In this document: piece by piece, positions 9,976 to 21,074 of the stretch | Layout of the letters: each line of letters starts with the position of its first letter | Position numbering within the stretch: position 1 is the first letter of the stretch | From: Hyparrhenia diplandra | Lineage: Eukaryota > Streptophyta > Magnoliopsida > Poales > Poaceae | Assembly (NCBI GenBank): GCA_015847255.1 | Contig: JADLZK010008248.1 | Coordinates: 930,001-994,000 of the forward strand | Reading direction: 5' to 3' | DNA: 64,000 nt | The notes under the pieces: model-generated | Seen by the model: only the letters and a program-made list of their open reading frames with translations | Database searches by the model: none | Told to the model about the DNA's origin: nothing | Translations under genes and position numbers: made by a program

Positions 9976-12219
9976 CAATTGGCCTAAAGATTCTAATGAT
10001 GATCATGATGTTCGCTAATTTAGTGTATCACTAGCTTTAGTAGGATTATCCTTGTTCTATTGAATTGTGGAATAGACGGGACAAAAGATGTCGTTGTGAT
10101 CTTCCGACAAGATTCCACGAGGAAGAAAGATTGAAGAACCAGAGGTGCCTGATCATTCAAGATTTATCAACATTGGAACCCTGCTATCTCAAGGTATGTA
10201 ATTAAATATATATTATTCTAACCATGTATAGATTAAAGAAGAAGTCGCCAGTCACAAGAATTCAATGCACACATCTCAAGTGACGCATATAGAAGCCGCA
10301 CCTCGTGGTAAGTATGATTAAAAGGTGAGAAAGTCTTGCTCATGGACTATAAATTGATTGAGTAGTTACCTTTTAATTTATTGCATTGCATGTTTACTTG
10401 ATTAACTCATGCATTCATTCCGCTTTTAGTTTATGTTTTCTCATAGTAGATCCATTGCATGATTAGTCCCTTTGCATCTATCCATACCATTTGCATCTAA
10501 AAAAATCCTCACCATGATCATGCTCTTTTGTCTCTAGTTGAGTAAATCTCTATAGTGCTTTCATACTACTTTTTGTCTCTATGGTATGCTTTAGTTTGGG
10601 AGTATTCTATAGGCATATAGGGTATTTCCAAAGGCTTTTTAAATTAAGCATGGTGCTTAGGTTAAAATGCCTTCCTTAATTGAATTAGACATGGAGTCTA
10701 GTTTGGTTATTGAACTAAGAATTGCTTGCGTAGACATTGGTTATTGTGTTGGACTAACCCCTGCAGAAAATTCTTAAATCCTAATTTGGATAAGTCAAGA
10801 GATGAACTCAGATTAGAGATGAAGCAAGGCATATGTTGAACTCCAACCTTGTGCAAAAAGACACGACTCATTCATCATTGATGGAAGAATTAATCTGTGT
10901 TATGTCTATTCAATGAAGAAGAGTGCCATATAACACGATCTAGAAAAAGTAATCACTAACAAGAAGTGGATGTACAAAGCTACAGGTCATAAGAACATCA
11001 AAGACAGGTAAGTGAATATAAATCTCATATTTGCATCCAACTTCTGTCTTATGTTCTAAAAAGAAAAATAATAATAATAATATATATATCTGAGCACATG
11101 AAGGCTCATGGTAAAAAAAGAAACATGTTCTTAGGACAAGTTCCCTTCGGGTATTCTTGGTCACTAAACTTGCGGGAACAAAGGATGAACAACATCTAAG
11201 GACATGGTGATTTCAACACACGAATAGGGACAGATTCAGCATTCACACTCAAAGTGTTGAGTGAGGGAAGGCTCAAGCATGAGGGAGGAAGGTCGACTCC
11301 TCTAAAGATCATCCGACATTACTCTTCCTTTACTCAAGCTCCGTCACTTTGACATACTGGTTTTGCAATCCCTCTACTCACTAGTACTTTGTCTCTCTAA
11401 GTTTGTTTGGTTAACAAATGTCATTCATCAAAATAAAACTTAAGATTTCATAAAATTTCTAACTAGAGAGAAAGTAATGGTGAGCATATAAAATATCCAA
11501 TCAAAACTTCTTCTGGCATAAAAGCAACCTTAAGCTCTATGACAGTTCTACCCTTGTTTACAATTACTTGTATATTCCTTCGGGTATTTGTTGTCAACTA
11601 ATATTATAGGAATAAAATCATGAGAGGAGCAAAAAGGTCTAAGCACAATTTAAAGACAAGACAGAAAGGACGATGCAATAAAGGAGACAAGTGAAGAACA
11701 AGATACACAAGAGGCCAAATAAGGAAAGCTTCAAGCAGATGGAAAGATCCACCATGAGGTGTTACGGTGCCCGGCATGCTCTAACAATTAAGGTAACATC
11801 TTGAGGTATGTTATCATTAATTAAGTTTTACCTTAATTATGGCTTGTTCATAAATAAAGATTCAAACATGTTGGAGTAACAACCTTGCTTGATCTAGTTT
11901 TTTTAGCTCAACATGTTTTGTTTTCTTTAGTTGTTCCTACCACCACTCTCTTGATCTCATAGTCCTAAATCAAGTTTAATGTTGCTTACCTTGCTTTGAA
12001 AGAAGAGAATCAATATCATGCCTTTGATACATCATGTTTAGATAAGAAAACCCTTCCAAGAGTCAACGAGCTTGATTCGATCTGTCGAAAGTTTTAATCA
12101 TAAACAATCATGCTCAATCTTCTGATCATGTCACCCAAGTTAGGTTTAAGAAAAGCATATAAGAATCAACTCTATCTTGTTTGTTGTGCCTATGGTTAGA
12201 GAAGAATGAATGAAGTTTT

Positions 12220-12251
12220 GGTTCTGTTGGTGTTTTCCCACCAACAGAGCC
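12220..12251 (+). other. Conserved hairpin in the LTR element
   Basis: The arms GGTTCTGTTGGTG and CACCAACAGAGCC form a 13-bp stem with one G-U pair around the loop TTTTCC. The same stem is present in the related element at 61957-61988 with one base pair swapped (G-C to A-T). It may be an RNA signal such as a packaging or dimer element; the function is inferred. Confidence 0.6.
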
Positions 12252-13964
12252 CATGCACTTGATCTCTACCTTGACTTTTGCAGCGGGACACACTTTGAGC
12301 AAAAGGTGGAGAAGCCTACCAGTCTCTCCAAAATTCAACAAGTGAATGTCCTACAAGCATGCACACTAAACAAGAAGCTGCTTACGCTTCATTCCAACTC
12401 ATAAGACCAGCTAAGAACATGGGTGATGTCGTCCTTCACCATCTCAAGGAGCATAACTGTCAAGATCGGATAATACACTCAAGGAAACGACAAGGTAAGA
12501 AGTCTCATTCAGAGGATTTAAAGCACTGAACCTCGCCGAAGAGGTAAGATCGGTAGTGATCCATATTTGTCTTCTTACATTGCATAATTGTTTTCCTTTT
12601 AGCATATTTACATTATAGCACTAGCCTTGCATTAGAAAAGAAAATAAATATTTGTTTGTTGCATAGACATGAAAAACTCTAAGCCCCATATGAGTAATTT
12701 TGTGGTGTGTAACAACCCACAAGGATATTTATTGTGGTGGCATAAAAAATAAAATAAATATGCATGCATCATCATTCTTTATTTTGCATAGAAAATCCAA
12801 AATATTAATGCTTCAGGGGACTACTGTCTTAAAAGGAATAATCCTAATCTTTGGCAACAAGAAGCAACGTGACTAACCCCCTAATGCTTAATCAAGTTCC
12901 ACTAGCTTTGTTGTCTATTTGAGTTCAGCAGGATCCAAAGGAAGAGAGACATGACACACATGGTGTCCAGCGTTAAAAGAAGATCAATCAGCCACCATCA
13001 CTATCTACCTCTACTTCCAACCATCAAGAATATTGAAGACTATGTCAACATCCAGCTTGGGGAGTGCAACCCCCATGTATCCAGATAAGTATCCCTTTAT
13101 CTTATTTACTACTAGCTAGATATGTTTATTTTGTTAGAAAGATATAAAAAGATGCATAACTAAGAAACCAAATAAAAAGAGTCTATCCAGTATTTACTAA
13201 AGAGTCTTTATTAGAGTGTGGTAATAAAATAAACTCTGAAGATAATCTCTAGCCTTGGAGATGATGAATAGTTGTCTCGTCGTAATTCCTTTCAAGTACC
13301 TACCTTTCAAGCTTAATTTCTCTCGAGTTTTTAATGCAACTGCTTTGACTTGAGATTGCTCTGAACCTGAAACCTGTGGGTTGCAAATGCTTGCTCTAAA
13401 GTCTAGGTGATTGACAGATATGATATATGAGAGTCTGAGCTGCTATTTATCTTACTCCTAGTGATACTAGATTTCTGGAGACTTATCTTTTGAAAATTAA
13501 AGTGCACATGACAAGTTCCTGAGTGACAAGAGTGTTGAACCTCCTACCACAGACCATATATACATGCTCCCTAGATTAGGAAAACCCTTTAACATATATA
13601 TAGGTGCTTGCTTTGCATTGAGTTTGTTCAATCTTTGTTGACCCTTAGAAACTTGTCATGCTGATCATGCACACTCCACTTCACCACACTTTATTCCACT
13701 CCACTCTACCCCATTTGCATTTATGCTACTTCTACCCTGGAAGTACGCATCCACAAAGCATCCACCAAATATTCATCAAAAATGTTCTACTCCTATCCCC
13801 GGGAGAGAACAACCAAAAATATTTCCTATACCCATTCACTCATTCATTGCTAGCCAATATCTTACAAAGGCTCCATTGTATTTATTTATCTCTCAAAAGC
13901 TATTACAAAAGAGATGGGTTGTAGATTTAAAAAAAAAAAAAAAAAAAAGGGAGATGAAAAATGG

Positions 13965-14130
13965 ACAAAAGTCCTACGGGCGAGTAGAGCCTACCTCCCT
14001 AAGAAAAAGAAAAAATAATAATAAAGATAAAAAAATAGACAAGTGTCCGAGGGTGAGTAGAACCCACATCTTTAAAGAGAGGAAATAAAAGACAAAAGTT
14101 TAGGGTGAGCAGAGCCCACCTCTCTAAAAA
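13965..14130 (+). repeat. Three short diverged repeats, purine-rich
   Basis: Three blocks of about 55-65 bp, each with a GACAA-gt-tcc/GGGTGAGTAGA-gcc-CACC-type core, separated by A-rich runs (A18 near 13930 and A12 near 14128). They lie inside the LARD-like element and are also found, inverted, at 60085-60240. Confidence 0.6.
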
Positions 14131-14864
14131 AAAAAAAAGAAAAAAAAAAGATACAACCCAGATTCTCTCTGCAAAGTTTCCAAATTCAAAAGAGAGAAGA
14201 TTCCTTAAGGAGCAAAAAGTAAGATTTCCCATCATCTATTCTATTCACTTCACTACATGCTTTACTACATTCTTTACCATATATATCCTATCCACCATAC
14301 ACATGCACCACTTGATCGGTGTGACTTGTAACTTTGGATCCATTGCTTGTATTTATAATATATGTTTAGTAAGTAAATTTAGTTTCTCCTACCTATGAGC
14401 TTCAGATATAAACCTTAGATATAGGGTGAGAGAGAAGAAGGCATAGTGTCCTACTATCTTATTCCAAAAATACCACATACTATGAGAGAAAGGCAACACA
14501 AAATTATTGCCTAAGTGAGGATCCACAAATACCACAAATGAGAGACTTAAGAGGGTCATACAAAGGAACTTTGAGTTTTATTTTGAAAACCTGCAAAAAC
14601 TCCAGAATGAAGGTTAAACAAAGAGTTTGAGATATGGTGCTTGACTTGATTGTTCTATCTTTCAATTGCTCAAGATCCCTAAGAAAGCTATAAGCTCCAT
14701 GGTTAAAGGTAATATGAGTAAGTTAAAGGTTGAAAAAAAATAAATAAAAAAATTTTAACATAGAGGAGAAATTTTGTTTGAAAGCATGTGTACTTTTGAG
14801 GTGTGAAAGCGTTGTAGCAACTCCCGATCCATTGCTAAGTTTGGCTTTGCTAGGGACTGGCAAA

Positions 14865-14883
14865 GGGTAAGCTTGGGGGAACT
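14865..14883 (+). other. Polypurine tract of the LARD-like element
   Basis: GGTAAGCTTGGGGGAACT immediately upstream of the 3' LTR, the expected plus-strand primer site. The inverted equivalent, AGCTCCCCCAAGCTTACC, follows the LTR at 59597 in the relative. Confidence 0.65.
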
Positions 14884-16443
14884 TGTTGACACCTGTTATA
14901 GCATAATATTACTAGTCAACTAAACATGGATAAGGGCTTAAAATGAATATCAATATAGACTAGGGGTCTAACTAACATAATTCCACGAGTTTTGGTGATT
15001 TGTATATTTTCAGGGACTAAACGGGAAAAGCCAAGAGTTTGTAAAACATATGAAGCATAAACATGTTACAAATATATTCCAAGATAGCACCATTGCAAAG
15101 AGCTCGTCGAGACGATCGAAACGGATATATTGTTTGCTATATTGAGTCGAGAATCAAAAGATATCAGCTGCAGAGCGAGTTCACTAAAAACGGTCATAAC
15201 TTTCTCATCCGGACTCCGTTTCCTGCAAAATACTAGTCATTACGAAGCTATCGACGAGATCTACGCACCCACAAAATCTGAACTCGTTGTGACACAAGGG
15301 CCTGGCGGCCGCCAGGGCCATTTAGGCCGGCCGCCAGAGTCCTGAGCCCAATCCAGCCCATCTTCGTAGGTCGGTTTGTAACCGACTTTGAGGTTGTATC
15401 ATCACACCGTTGCCAAGGTTGGTTTGATCTAAGGGCTATCATTCATCACCAAGGCCTATATAAGAAGACCCCCGACCCCGGGGGTTAAACCCTAATTCAT
15501 TCTATCTCATTCTATTCATTAACTCTCGGTTGTAGAGGTGTCCCAATGTAAGGATAACCTATCTCCGGGATTAGTGAATTAGAAGTAGATTAGAAGAAGA
15601 TTAGCCATGTAATTAGAAGTAGATTAGACATGTAATTAGAACTAGATTAGATCTAACTTAGATCTAATCAAGAGTAAGGAGAGTGGAGCTATGCTCCTGT
15701 TCGAGATGTCTTGAGTATGGTATGTCTTTGTATCTTCTCTACAAGACTTATGATTCATATATTTATCTTTTTCTATTCACTTTCATGCCTTTAATATATG
15801 GTTAAGTATAGTTGTTATGCTATTGTATGGGATCTCCGCTCGTATTGAGGACTCTAGTTATGCAAGGTAGCTAGAGTAGTAATCGATAGTGTAGACGTGG
15901 TGTCTAGGCTATTGGTTACCCGAGGTTGCGCCAAACCTACGTGATAGTTGTGGTAGCCCCGGGGGTATGACCACTGTCAGGGCCTTTGTAGTCCACCACG
16001 TATGGGTTGGTGTTTCGTAGAGCTTTTGGCAGCCTTCCCCGGTTACTTCTTCCCAGTCTATTCGAGAACCAGGAAAGGCTACCGCTGCTCCAAAGTGCAT
16101 TAGTATAATTGCTATCATAGAACCTAACTAATAGAGAATTACCCGGGAACCTTGATCTCTCCCTTTGACCTCTTGATTAGTTTAGTTACTCTTTGATATC
16201 TTAGGTAGGTTATTATTTTATGCTTTGACATTTACTTATCCTTTAACAATTACCTCCTCACTATCGTCTAGTTGTTTGCTAAGTTAGTGGATACATGATT
16301 GTGACTTATTAGAATTCTTTAGTCAAAGTTTCCCTGTGGATACGATACTCTAGAATACTCATCCTAGGGAAAAGCTACAATGGTAGGTGTTACGTGCGCT
16401 TGTAGAATCCTTCATTTCTTTTAGCACTTAACTAATGCCAACA
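14884..16443 (+). repeat. 3' LTR of the LARD-like element
   Basis: 1,560 bp, same ends as the 5' LTR, with TATATAA at 15457-15463. It keeps the segment lost from the 5' LTR, including GTCGGTTTGTAACCGAC (a small hairpin), and keeps CCGGG sites that are altered in the 5' LTR. The target duplication ATGTT follows. Confidence 0.9.
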
Positions 16444-16448
16444 ATGTT

Positions 16449-18018
16449 CACATTCTTTCATGGTAATCGAGCATAGGTTCGTTGTTTTTTTTCGCTTCCG
16501 CTCCGCGCCACACAGGGGAGAGACCGGTCTGGCGAGGGCGTGCCCTCGTCATCCCCTTGGCGATTCACGCCGTCACACGTTGCCAAGGCGTGCCTCTCCT
16601 CACCGACCTATGGATCCGCGGCGGCCTCGCCAAGCCATGTTTGTGGTGGTCCAGCGATCGCTCGCGGAGGCCCTGCGTGATCGCAGCGATGGCGGCGGCG
16701 AGCGTCACCACTCCATCGGACCTCCTCACACGGTGGGCGCCACGTAGAGCCCGCGCAGCACGAGTTCCGCGGTCTCATGGCTCCGCGAGGGAACCTCGTC
16801 CATCTGCGAGCGAACCGCACGCACTCCACACGCCGCGGAGATTGTGGTGGACCGCCGTCGTGCCCGGCAGGGCGGTATTCGCGATCGGTGGACGACAATC
16901 TATGGATCGTGATCGCGATCCGCAAGGCGTGTGGAGGCCGCCGTGGGATGGCCAGCCGATAGCGATGAGTTCAAGGGCAGATCCCCCGCATGACCATGCG
17001 TGCGGCTCGAATGGCCTTGAGGGTTTTCCACGAATGGCCACACAACTTGCTCGCGCCGTCTCCGCATGCGATCCCACGAGCCACCTCCACTCACGATCGC
17101 GCCTCCCACGCTCAAGGCCGAGCCATGCTCGCCGAGGCACCCGCTTCCATTTGCACAAGGTCTTGTCTTCTTGATTGGGCTTTCATCATCGAACTGTTGC
17201 TACCCTTGCCGCCCGAGCCTAGCTCGCTAGCCCTTGCATCGTCGAGTCATGCTCGCCGATTCGTATGCTCCCATCTTTGCTTCTACCGTCTAGCACAACC
17301 ACGTCGGCGTCAACGTGGTTGGGGCCCTACCTTATACGCCCGGTATTGGCAACACCGACGCGTGCTTTCTTTCCCCGACGTTCTTTGGATCCGGCAAATC
17401 CAGCCTGCCTCGGCACTCGAGGCGGCGCATCGATTTCGGCGTCGACCCTCCCATTCTCACCCCGTCACGCCTCGATTGCCGTCGCCTTTCTTCTACATCC
17501 ACGACGGCCCTCCCATCGCCTCCTCCCATGATGACTGCCTCGACGCATCTCCATCACCACCATGGCGCCCCTCGTGCGCCTGTAGCTCCATCTACAAGGC
17601 AACCCGACCACAACTATGTTGACCGCGACATCTTTAGCACGGCTTCATCAACCACGGCTTCTACACCCTCACGCTCAGCTACGTCGACATCGGCACCATG
17701 GGCTATATGCATGAGTCCTACCGGTTTTCTCCGGTACCGGCGTGCGCCTTTGCGCCAAGTTGTTACTTTGTGTGTGTGTGTGGGGGGATGTTCGATTGAC
17801 TTCTTCTCTAGTCTCACAATTTGCGGTGCTCCCGTTGTGACTGCGGGGGAATGCTAGAGTATATGACCTATTCTACATGCATCCTATTCTCTAGTTGATC
17901 CTGTAGACTAGGCATGTTAGATTCTATGTCCAGCAGTGATCCGTCACATCTATATGTACATGCATATTGTAATCAAAGTATTCAATCCCATTATTCCACT
18001 TGTGTTCACATTCTTTCA
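16449..18018 (+). mobile_element. Possible non-autonomous copia-like element, GC-rich
   Basis: The end word CACATTCTTTCA at 16449-16460 is followed by TGGTAATCGAGCATAGGTTC, close to the copia primer-binding consensus TGGTATCAGAGC. The same end word closes a 167-bp LTR-like block at 17852-18018 (TGCTAG...TTTCA), which is preceded by a purine tract GACTGCGGGGGAA. Between them are 1.4 kb of GC-rich DNA with long open frames in several phases and no recognisable domain; I read these as compositional. Most of the 5' LTR is missing: only its last bases remain next to the LARD-like insertion. Alternatively it is an unrelated GC-rich insertion with chance motifs. Confidence 0.45.
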
Positions 18019-19640
18019 CTACATCACAAAACTTCTTCAGGAATACCATGTAGAAGATAGCCTGGAGGGCCTCGAATGCAGCCACTATCATGTCTGTCCA
18101 CCAAGACACAACGTGCTTGAGGAGGGTGGTGATCGGCGGCGTGGAGCCATGGTGACCGGAATGCCGGTTTAGCGAACACAGTGATCCTAGCACCAAAATG
18201 CCATGGTGCGGGCGGTCGAGGTCCCATAGTATTGGCCGAGGATCGAAGCCAATGGCAGCTAGCATGAGCTCGTAGTCAGGGAGGGGCAAGACGAAGAGGT
18301 CAATGTGAAACTCCTTGTTGCCGATGGTGACAGGGACGTCGTTGCAGACCCCGGTGGACGGGAAGCGCTCCCCGTTGGTGACACCCACGGTGAGGACGCA
18401 ACATAGGCTGGAGGCCGAGGCGTCGTGCGGTGTCCGCGGCGTTGAAGGAGTGGTGGACCCTGAGTCCACAAGAGCATGAGTGGGCATGCCTACGACGAAT
18501 GCAGCCAGGTCCATGGTGGCATCTGTCTTGATACCCATGAAAGCATTGATGGAAATATCGACATTAGAGTTGGTGGTGGGCTCGGCCGTCGCGGTGTTGT
18601 CGAGCGGCGCATCCTCCTCGAGCTCCATTAGGTGCAGCCCCTTCTCCGTGCAGTTGTGGTCCCGTATGAACTTCTGGGGCAGCTGAAGCGGGGAGTCCAT
18701 CGACACGTCCACTATCACACACTAAGCGCGCGTGCCGGCGTGGGAGCGGCTTTACCGGTCCGGTGGGATTGCGCGGAAAGCGATCTTGGCGGTCGTTGGT
18801 GGCATGTGTGGCGTGGGCGCGGCTGGTCGTGGCTGCATCGAATCGGTGGGCGGTGTAGGTCGTGCGGATCGTAGAGGTGTCCTCATCTTCGTCCAACTCC
18901 AGTAGTGCTTTCGAAGGCCCGGGCGAGGGACATGGGCGTCGAGAGTGGATGGATGTTGAGCTCGGCGTCCGCTGCAGCCCGGGTTGTACATCGAGGCCGC
19001 CGGTGAAGATATCATTCTGATCCTGCGCCTGGAGCGGCCGGCATCGCTCGAGCATGGGCAGGAACTGCGCCTTGTACTCCTCGACCGTCCCAGTGCGGCG
19101 GAGTTTCATGAGGGCAACGAGCGCATTGCTGCACTCCGGTATCCCAAACACCCTCTGCACCTTGTCGACGAAGTCCGGCCAGGTTGGAGCACCGTGGTTC
19201 TGCTCCCGGCGGTATTACCAGTCCTTGGCAGCGCCTTCTATGTAGAAGGTGGCTATCCCTACGCAGTCGATCGTTCTGCCGTGTGATACATGCCGAAGAA
19301 CTGCTCCGCCTTGTGAACCCAGGTGACCGGATCGGCGCTGCTGTCATAGTGCGGGAATCAGATTTTGTGCTTGATGTGCTTTCGTGCGACAGAGGGGCAG
19401 GGATGCCGTGGTCAGCGTCCTTGCCGCTGTGGGTGCTGCCGGAGGAGAGGTGGTCCGATTGGAGCCGGTTGACGGCAATGTTGAGGCGGCTCTGGTGGAA
19501 TGTGCTCGTGGTCACCTCATTCTTGATGGAGAGATTGGCTAGGATGGCTTTCAGGGTGGAATGTGCTCGCCACCCGAGTGGATCGAGAGGCGAGTTGATA
19601 CCAGATAATATGGTTAGTGATCTAGGGGGTTGTTTATTGA
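18019..19640 (-). mobile_element. Ty3/gypsy gag and protease remnant
   Basis: Minus-strand translation gives gypsy gag motifs at about 18990-19160 (MKLRRTGTVEEYKAQF, then a DIFTGGL-type end). Downstream, at about 18150-18480, is a retropepsin-like segment with the active-site triad in ALVDSGST and a later stretch FHIDLFVLPLPDYELML...ILWD. These belong to the grass gypsy gag-pro polyprotein. There are frame changes between gag and protease, RT and beyond are absent, and the 3' side is replaced by the GC-rich element ending at 18018. A TTGATACCAGATA-type stretch at about 19596 may be the inverted primer-binding region. The copy is dead. Confidence 0.7.
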
Positions 19641-19694
19641 TGAACTGGGAGGATTATAATGGCTGAATTACTAGAACAACAGCAGTAGAGAGGA

Positions 19695-20356
19695 TCGCCC
19701 TCTCTGGGAGGCTCTGAGCTTTTTTTTTTTTGAGGGGAAACCTGGAGTTTCATATATTAGTTATAACAGGATTACAGTCATCGTTCACGATGCCCTCCGA
19801 GCCCGGTGGGGGTTAGAGGCCACTCTGCCACCCGGAGACTTTGGGACACCATATGAGCAAGCACATGTGCTGCTTTATTATAAGCTCGAGAAATGAAACT
19901 AAAACGAAAATCTTCGAAACTCCAGCTCAGGTCCTCCATTTGTTGCAATAAGGGAGCGCACTAGTGCAGGATGGACCTCTATTCCAAGTTCGAAACCTCC
20001 TCTACTCCAAGTTATGCTGCCTGGAATAGGGGTTGGGGAGTAAAGGGTTTGGAACCTGGAATAGAGGTGCACCTTTACTCCAGGTTGAAAACACTAACCG
20101 GGAGTAAAGCTCCTGCCAGGCATGTGGCGACTAGGAAGCTTTACTCCTGGTTGGTGCTTCCAACCCGGAGTAAAGATTGTTTTTGTCTTTTTATGTTTTC
20201 TTTTCTTTCCATTTGTTGCAATAAGGGAGCGCACTAGTGCAGGAAGCTTTACTCCCGATAGCTGACTTTTGAATTGCTCAGTTCATCCACAGGTTGACTA
20301 GAACCTGACAATCAGACTCCAAATGTAGCTTCGTCGCCCTCCCTGGGAGACTCTGA
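19695..20356 (-). mobile_element. 5'-truncated LINE (19718-20333) with 23-bp target duplication
   Basis: The minus strand ends in poly(A) (T run at 19720-19731). Before it is the C-terminus of a LINE RNase H domain (FRFSFISRAYNKAAHVLAH) and, further 5', ESDCQVLVNLW. Nearly identical 23-bp flanks (two mismatches) at 19695-19717 and 20334-20356 are the target-site duplication. A 236-bp foreign block at 19972-20207 interrupts the RNase H and is bounded by a 37-bp direct repeat. Confidence 0.75.
19935..20244. mobile_element. Insert with CACTA-like ends in the LINE, 37-bp direct repeats
   Basis: An exact 37-bp direct repeat occurs at 19935-19971 and 20208-20244, each containing GCACTAGTGCAGGA. 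The intervening block carries CTTTACTCC.GGTT and inverted GGAGTAAAG words, a pattern found in small grass CACTA/MITE families. The repeats are far longer than a 3-bp CACTA target duplication, so a simple transposition does not explain the structure. Confidence 0.4.
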
Positions 20357-20519
20357 CATGATAACTCTACTTCTGCTTATCTCCTTCATCCTTGTCGCAG
20401 CATTGGTTATATTCCCCACATGCGTGGCTGAGACACTTACTGCTATTATTATCTAACTGACTATGGATGCATCAGCACTTAGGCAGCCACACACTCTAAT
20501 GAGCGGCTGCCACTAGAAG
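20357..20519. other. Unassigned repeat flank
   Basis: No motif or reading frame recognised. It continues the sequence into which the LINE at 19718 inserted. Confidence 0.3.
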
Positions 20520-20830
20520 TAGTCACACTCTTCTTTCTAATATAGTGCTGGCCAATGAAAAGTCCACAATAGGTGTCTTGATTGGCTTAATTTCATCCAT
20601 ATTAAACCTCTTGAGAAGAACCTTGCCATGCTTTTCTTAAGAGATGAAAATCCCTTCTCTCATTTTGCTTGACTTGAAAACCAAGAATCTCCGATCATAG
20701 TCATCTCGAACTCCTTAGACATCAACTCACTAAATTTTTTGCAATGGTCTTCATTTGTTGAGCCAAAACATGATATCAACATATACTTGTCAAATGAAGA
20801 TTTATTCATAAAGCTTCTTTGAGTGGTAGT
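20520..20830 (-). mobile_element. Ty1/copia reverse transcriptase remnant
   Basis: Minus-strand translation in shifting frames gives a copia RT segment: FGSTNEDHCKKFSELMSKEF then EMTMIG, and in other frames REGIFIS-like words. This follows the position of the YVDD box in copia RT. Stops and shifts show it is long dead. Confidence 0.65.
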
Positions 20831-20869
20831 TTCCGATTCTCATGATCTTTCGGTGCTATGAAATTAATT

Positions 20870-21074
20870 TTCCCTTAAATTAAACCTCAACGCTTATACA
20901 TCTATAATATGACTTCGGTAGTATTTAGTTCACATGTGTTTTTATGAATTTGTCCAAAGAATTGTTCGATCTGAGAATTTTTGTGGATAGGTCCCGTGTA
21001 CTCACGGGCTTTAATTTGTATGTATTGCAATATTTATGAAAAAATTAATTTGATATGTACTTTTGTTGATGCAG
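20870..21074 (+). other. 3' end of NB-ARC/LRR intron, copy 1
   Basis: From TTAAATTAAACCTC to the acceptor TTGATGCAG at 21074, this aligns with 41063-41279 in copy 2 (shared GTACTCACGGGCTTT). It shows the duplication included intron DNA and marks where the inserted nest ends. Confidence 0.65.

Larger units (their letters stand above)
9976..14864 (+). other. Non-coding internal region of the LARD-like element
   Basis: 4.9 kb, AT-rich, with stops in all frames. Recurrent words include CCTTCGGGTAT (about 11145 and 11578), which also occurs in the minus-strand relative (about 61012 and 62463). A conserved hairpin is at 12220-12251. Three related blocks with GACAAAAGT/GACAAGTGT and GTAGAGCC-type words at about 13965-14130 recur in the relative at about 60085-60240. 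No gene is seen. Confidence 0.7.
8464..16443 (+). mobile_element. Non-coding (LARD-like) LTR retrotransposon
   Basis: Complete 7,980-bp element with two LTRs (8464-9948 and 14884-16443), each TGTTGACACC...CAACA, flanked by the identical target duplication ATGTT (8459-8463 and 16444-16448). A primer-binding-like TTTTTGGCGCCGTT follows the 5' LTR and a purine tract AGCTTGGGGGAACT precedes the 3' LTR. The 4.9-kb internal region has no gag, protease, RT, RNase H or integrase frame that I can find, so it must rely on enzymes from elsewhere. This layout fits a large retrotransposon derivative (LARD). A minus-strand relative with gag lies at 58114-64000. It sits in the copy 1 NB-ARC/LRR intron. Confidence 0.88.

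Noticed and set aside
16482..17857. Several open frames of 180-230 codons on the + strand
   Set aside because: They overlap in different phases in GC-rich DNA with Arg/Ser/Pro-rich, low-complexity products and no recognisable domain.
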